Made by a program: the position numbers and the translations under genes. Below, in pieces: positions 47,984-49,033 of a stretch of 49,033 bases of DNA (its first letter is position 1; each line of letters begins with the position of its first letter). Origin of the DNA: an uncultured Flavobacteriales bacterium (GTDB lineage Bacteria > Bacteroidota > Bacteroidia > Flavobacteriales_D > Sanyastnellaceae). The stretch covers positions 1 to 49,033 of the forward strand of contig CALSMK010000027.1 of the NCBI GenBank assembly GCA_943787435.1. The letters run 5' to 3'. The notes under the pieces were generated by a model, which was given only the letters and a program-made list of their open reading frames with translations, did not search any database and was not told where the DNA came from.

Positions 47984-49033
47984 GGGTCACCGACCCCACC
48001 TTCTCGCGGTAGGCGCCTGCAAGGACACTGCCGTCCTCCAGCCAGGGGCCGCCAAACGGCCCGGTAACCGTAGAGTCCTCCCGGCGCCAGTTTCCCCGCT
48101 TGCCAAGCGTGCCATCCCAATGCGTGCCTGCAGGTCTTCTGACCGGTACACTTCGAAATCCCCAGCGGTTGTAGATCGCCATCTCAAAGCCCGCCCACAG
48201 TCCTTCGCCATAGCCACCAAACGCCGTCGTTGATGTCGAATCGTCATCTGGGCGTAAACGCCGTGGGAAAGTACCACGCTGTCCTGCGGGCAGAAGTCCA
48301 CCACGAGTTCTATGCTGGCTGAATCCTGGCACCCGTTCGGAAGTTCAAGGTCAAGGTGACCGTGTAGCTCCCCTCAGCGGTCAGACAAGAGCGCCGGGCC
48401 CGGCTGGTCGCCCCCCATGGACCACTGGAATAAGCCACCCCTGGCTGAGCTCACGTCCACCCAGATCGGCCCGTCTTCTTCCAAGCACAAAGCGCAGTGT
48501 CCCCTGGCCAAGGCTCAGGCACGGGCGACGGGCAAATAGTCAGGAGAGTGATCTCGAGCCGGTGCCCGTGCACCCCGTCACATCCACTGCAATGGCCTCG
48601 TAGGTGCCCGAACCGCTGACCACCGTCGAGTTTCACTACCGGCCTCTCCAGTGGACCAACCCACCCCGGCCACCGTGGTGTCGCTGAGTGACACGTTGGC
48701 CGTCAGCACAACACCGGCTCACCCTCACAGGCGGCACCGCCCGATGGTCAGCAGCGATCACCGGGTTGCTCCACGACCCAGCACTGTCCACCGTATCGGT
48801 GCGTTCGCACCCCCGCCGGGTTCAAAGCGCCGTGACCCAGTACACATCTGACGTGTCTGCAGTGATGCTTTGTGCGCTGTCACCTGTGTTCCACGTGATC
48901 GTTTCAATGGCAGGATTCAAGCCGCAGTCCAAAGTGGCTGTTTCGCCTTCGCACAACTCCAAATCCGGACCAAGGTCAATGGAGGCAACGTTGGCCGTCA
49001 CAAAAATGCTGTCCTCATAGGTACAGCCTCAGG
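47973..49033 (-). CDS. C-terminal part of a large CHU_C / gliding-type T9SS surface protein, several frameshifts, 5' end outside the window
   Basis: No single frame spans this region, but reading across frames on the minus strand gives a consistent protein. At 48840-49020 is a typical repeat of these adhesins: IDLGPDLELCEGETATLDCG then ITWNTGDSAQSITADTS. A second repeat follows (CEGEPVVLTANVSLSDTTVAG, WSTGEAGS, YEAIAVDVTGC). Near the end come FTPDDDS-like, AFGGYGEGLWAGFEMAIYNRWGF, VYRSEDLQ, WDGTLGK and finally AYREKVGSVTLIR with a stop at 47973, which is the type B (gliding motility C-terminal, TIGR04131-like) T9SS signal. At least five one-base shifts are needed. Such proteins are usually very long, so most of the gene lies to the right. 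Confidence 0.82.

Noticed and set aside
48688..49020. Plus-strand 110-residue frame at the right edge
   Set aside because: The minus strand reads as recognisable adhesin repeats (CEGETATLDCG and similar), so the plus frame is a shadow.

Overview
The window is a gene-dense stretch of a Bacteroidota chromosome, most likely an aerobic, marine-type member of the Flavobacteriia or a close relative with rather GC-rich DNA. The evidence is an alternative complex III (ActABCDEF) operon joined to cytochrome oxidase genes, PorZ and several type IX secretion (T9SS) cargo proteins with C-terminal sorting domains, a DUF2723 membrane glycosyltransferase, promoter boxes of the Bacteroidota type (TAnnTTTG), and few visible Shine-Dalgarno sequences. 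I found no tRNA, rRNA, CRISPR array, insertion sequence or prophage. No stretch longer than about 150 bases lacks a gene.

Layout. (1) 1-11057, minus strand: promoter, then actA-actB-actC-actD-actE-actF-coxB-coxA, a complete quinol-to-oxygen electron transfer operon; coxA runs off the left edge. CoxB carries a large coiled-coil/His-rich insertion. (2) 11095-14943, minus: an AlbA_2-domain protein, porZ and a SPOR-domain protein. (3) 15002-21745, plus: rimP-nusA-infB followed closely by a methionine/glutamine-type aminotransferase and an omega-amidase-like nitrilase, preceded by a leader with a strong GC hairpin. (4) 21768-25669: glutaryl-CoA dehydrogenase (minus), an RluA-type pseudouridine synthase (plus), then rnhA, marC and purN (minus), which with the DUF2723 gene (25681-29580) form a tightly packed operon. 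(5) 29661-32507: a Cys-rich PKD-type T9SS cargo. (6) 32562-36553, minus: a five-gene operon GH3 - uridine kinase - ArsC/Spx-like - EamA transporter - 3-hydroxyanthranilate dioxygenase. (7) 36620-40708: two tandem, related T9SS cargo proteins, each with its own terminator. (8) 40776-49033: gcvP, a UbiA-like membrane protein, hemL, kynU, a KtrA/TrkA protein, and the C-terminal end of a gliding-type (CHU_C) surface protein.

Reading frames are broken in nine genes. Each break is a one-base indel, usually in a short homopolymer; in the seven complete genes (porZ, gcdH, gcvP, UbiA-like, hemL, kynU, ktrA) the corrected length is a multiple of three. Six lie in the first 44.6 kb, but at least fifteen lie between 44.6 kb and the right edge. 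That gradient looks like declining consensus quality, probably near a contig end, and not like gene decay.

Metabolically the window shows high-capacity aerobic respiration, glycine cleavage, tetrapyrrole synthesis (HemL), and three scattered pieces of tryptophan/kynurenine catabolism (KynU, HAAO, glutaryl-CoA dehydrogenase).
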